Source: Candidatus Brocadiaceae bacterium
Lineage (GTDB): Bacteria > Planctomycetota > Brocadiia > SM23-32
DNA length: 64,000 nucleotides
Assembly (NCBI GenBank): GCA_012728835.1
Contig: JAAYEJ010000062.1
Span: 62,001 to 126,000 of the forward strand
Direction: 5' to 3'
Shown here: piece by piece, positions 63,790-64,000 of the stretch
Layout of the letters: each line of letters opens with the position of its first letter
Numbering within the stretch: the stretch's first letter is position 1
Notes under the pieces: generated by a model
The model's database searches: none
The model's input: the letters and a program-made list of their open reading frames with translations, nothing else
What the model was told of the DNA's origin: nothing
Translations under genes and position numbers: made by a program

Positions 63790-64000
63790 ATGAGAGAACT
63801 GCATGACGGTCGCCAGGACGGCCTCGTGCCCCTGGAGTCACTGGATGTCCGCTCGGCGAACTCCTTCGCCGAGATGCTGCAGGCGATGTCGAAGACCGCG
63901 TTCGGGGGCCGCGCGCTCGGCGAGGCGCTGGGCGTTCTGCATGCCATGGACGAGGACCCCGACTGCGCCATCGTCGTGACCATCTCCGGCGCCATGACCA
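63790..64000 (+). CDS. Deoxyhypusine synthase-like protein (N-terminal part; runs off the window)
   Basis: Only the first 70 residues are visible. They contain LDVRSANSFAEMLQAMSKTA, FGGRALGEALGVLHAMDEDP and VVTISGAMT, which match the start of deoxyhypusine synthase, where SF-E-L-x-AM, FQGR-L-G-A and L-GAM are conserved. Bacteria lack the eIF5A hypusine target, and bacterial homologues are thought to act in polyamine synthesis, for example of homospermidine. The neighbouring arginine decarboxylase fits that idea. The catalytic Lys lies beyond the window, so activity cannot be judged. ATG at 63790. Confidence 0.75.
   Translation, partial: MRELHDGRQDGLVPLESLDVRSANSFAEMLQAMSKTAFGGRALGEALGVLHAMDEDPDCAIVVTISGAMT

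Overview
The window is a gene-dense, G+C-rich bacterial chromosome segment with no phage, insertion sequence, CRISPR array or rRNA. The gene content suggests a member of the PVC group or a neighbouring phylum, most like Planctomycetota. The clues are two GroEL paralogues around one GroES, a SecD-SecF fusion with an enlarged periplasmic region, zinc-ribbon/kinase/TPR proteins with a C-terminal membrane anchor, a small eRF1-like protein, pyruvoyl-dependent arginine decarboxylase next to a deoxyhypusine-synthase-like gene, and many URO-D-like, sugar-isomerase-like and Gfo/Idh-like enzymes. This placement is inference; no marker gene for phylogeny was compared.

Layout. 1-5.3 kb: C-terminal part of YidC, an OsmC/ferritin-like stress pair, a GH4 glycosidase, a zinc-ribbon membrane protein and a double RidA-like protein. 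5.5-14.1 kb (minus strand): one probable operon with the cytochrome c maturation proteins ResB and CcsA, followed by two tandem copies of a pair made of a large membrane protein and a beta-propeller protein carrying a CxxCH haem-attachment motif. This is the most unusual system in the window. 14.3-19.2 kb: small-molecule enzymes (aldolase-like, amidohydrolase, PEBP, URO-D-like, thioesterase, sugar isomerase). 19.4-25.4 kb: RecG, then an amidohydrolase/propeller/phosphoesterase/PEGA-lipoprotein operon. 25.4-33.4 kb: a chaperone run groEL-groES-groEL-dnaJ-grpE-fmdB-yacG, then an acidic-tailed membrane protein with its own promoter. 33.6-39 kb: a secreted PA14/PKD/SGNH-like protein, tRNA-Met(CAU), an eRF1-like protein and a Ser/Thr kinase. 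39-43.2 kb: a DNA glycosylase, a THUMP methyltransferase-like protein and RibD, divergent from AccA. 43.2-64 kb: SecDF, AroD-AroE fusion, phosphoesterase, glycosyltransferase, enolase, PabC-PabB, URO-D-like, RNase III, polyprenyl synthase, endonuclease V, a zinc-ribbon protein, a polysaccharide deacetylase, a LarA-like protein, an oxidoreductase and the polyamine pair.

Promoters of the housekeeping type are unusually easy to read. Nearly every transcription-unit head has a TTGAC-like -35 and a TATAAT-like -10 spaced 17-18 bases, and these helped choose several start codons (recG, pabB, resB). Two divergent gene pairs have promoters that overlap each other (ribD/accA and pabB/URO-D-like).

Limits: everything was read by eye. 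Family calls rest on recognised motifs, not on searches. Membrane-segment counts and domain boundaries are approximate.
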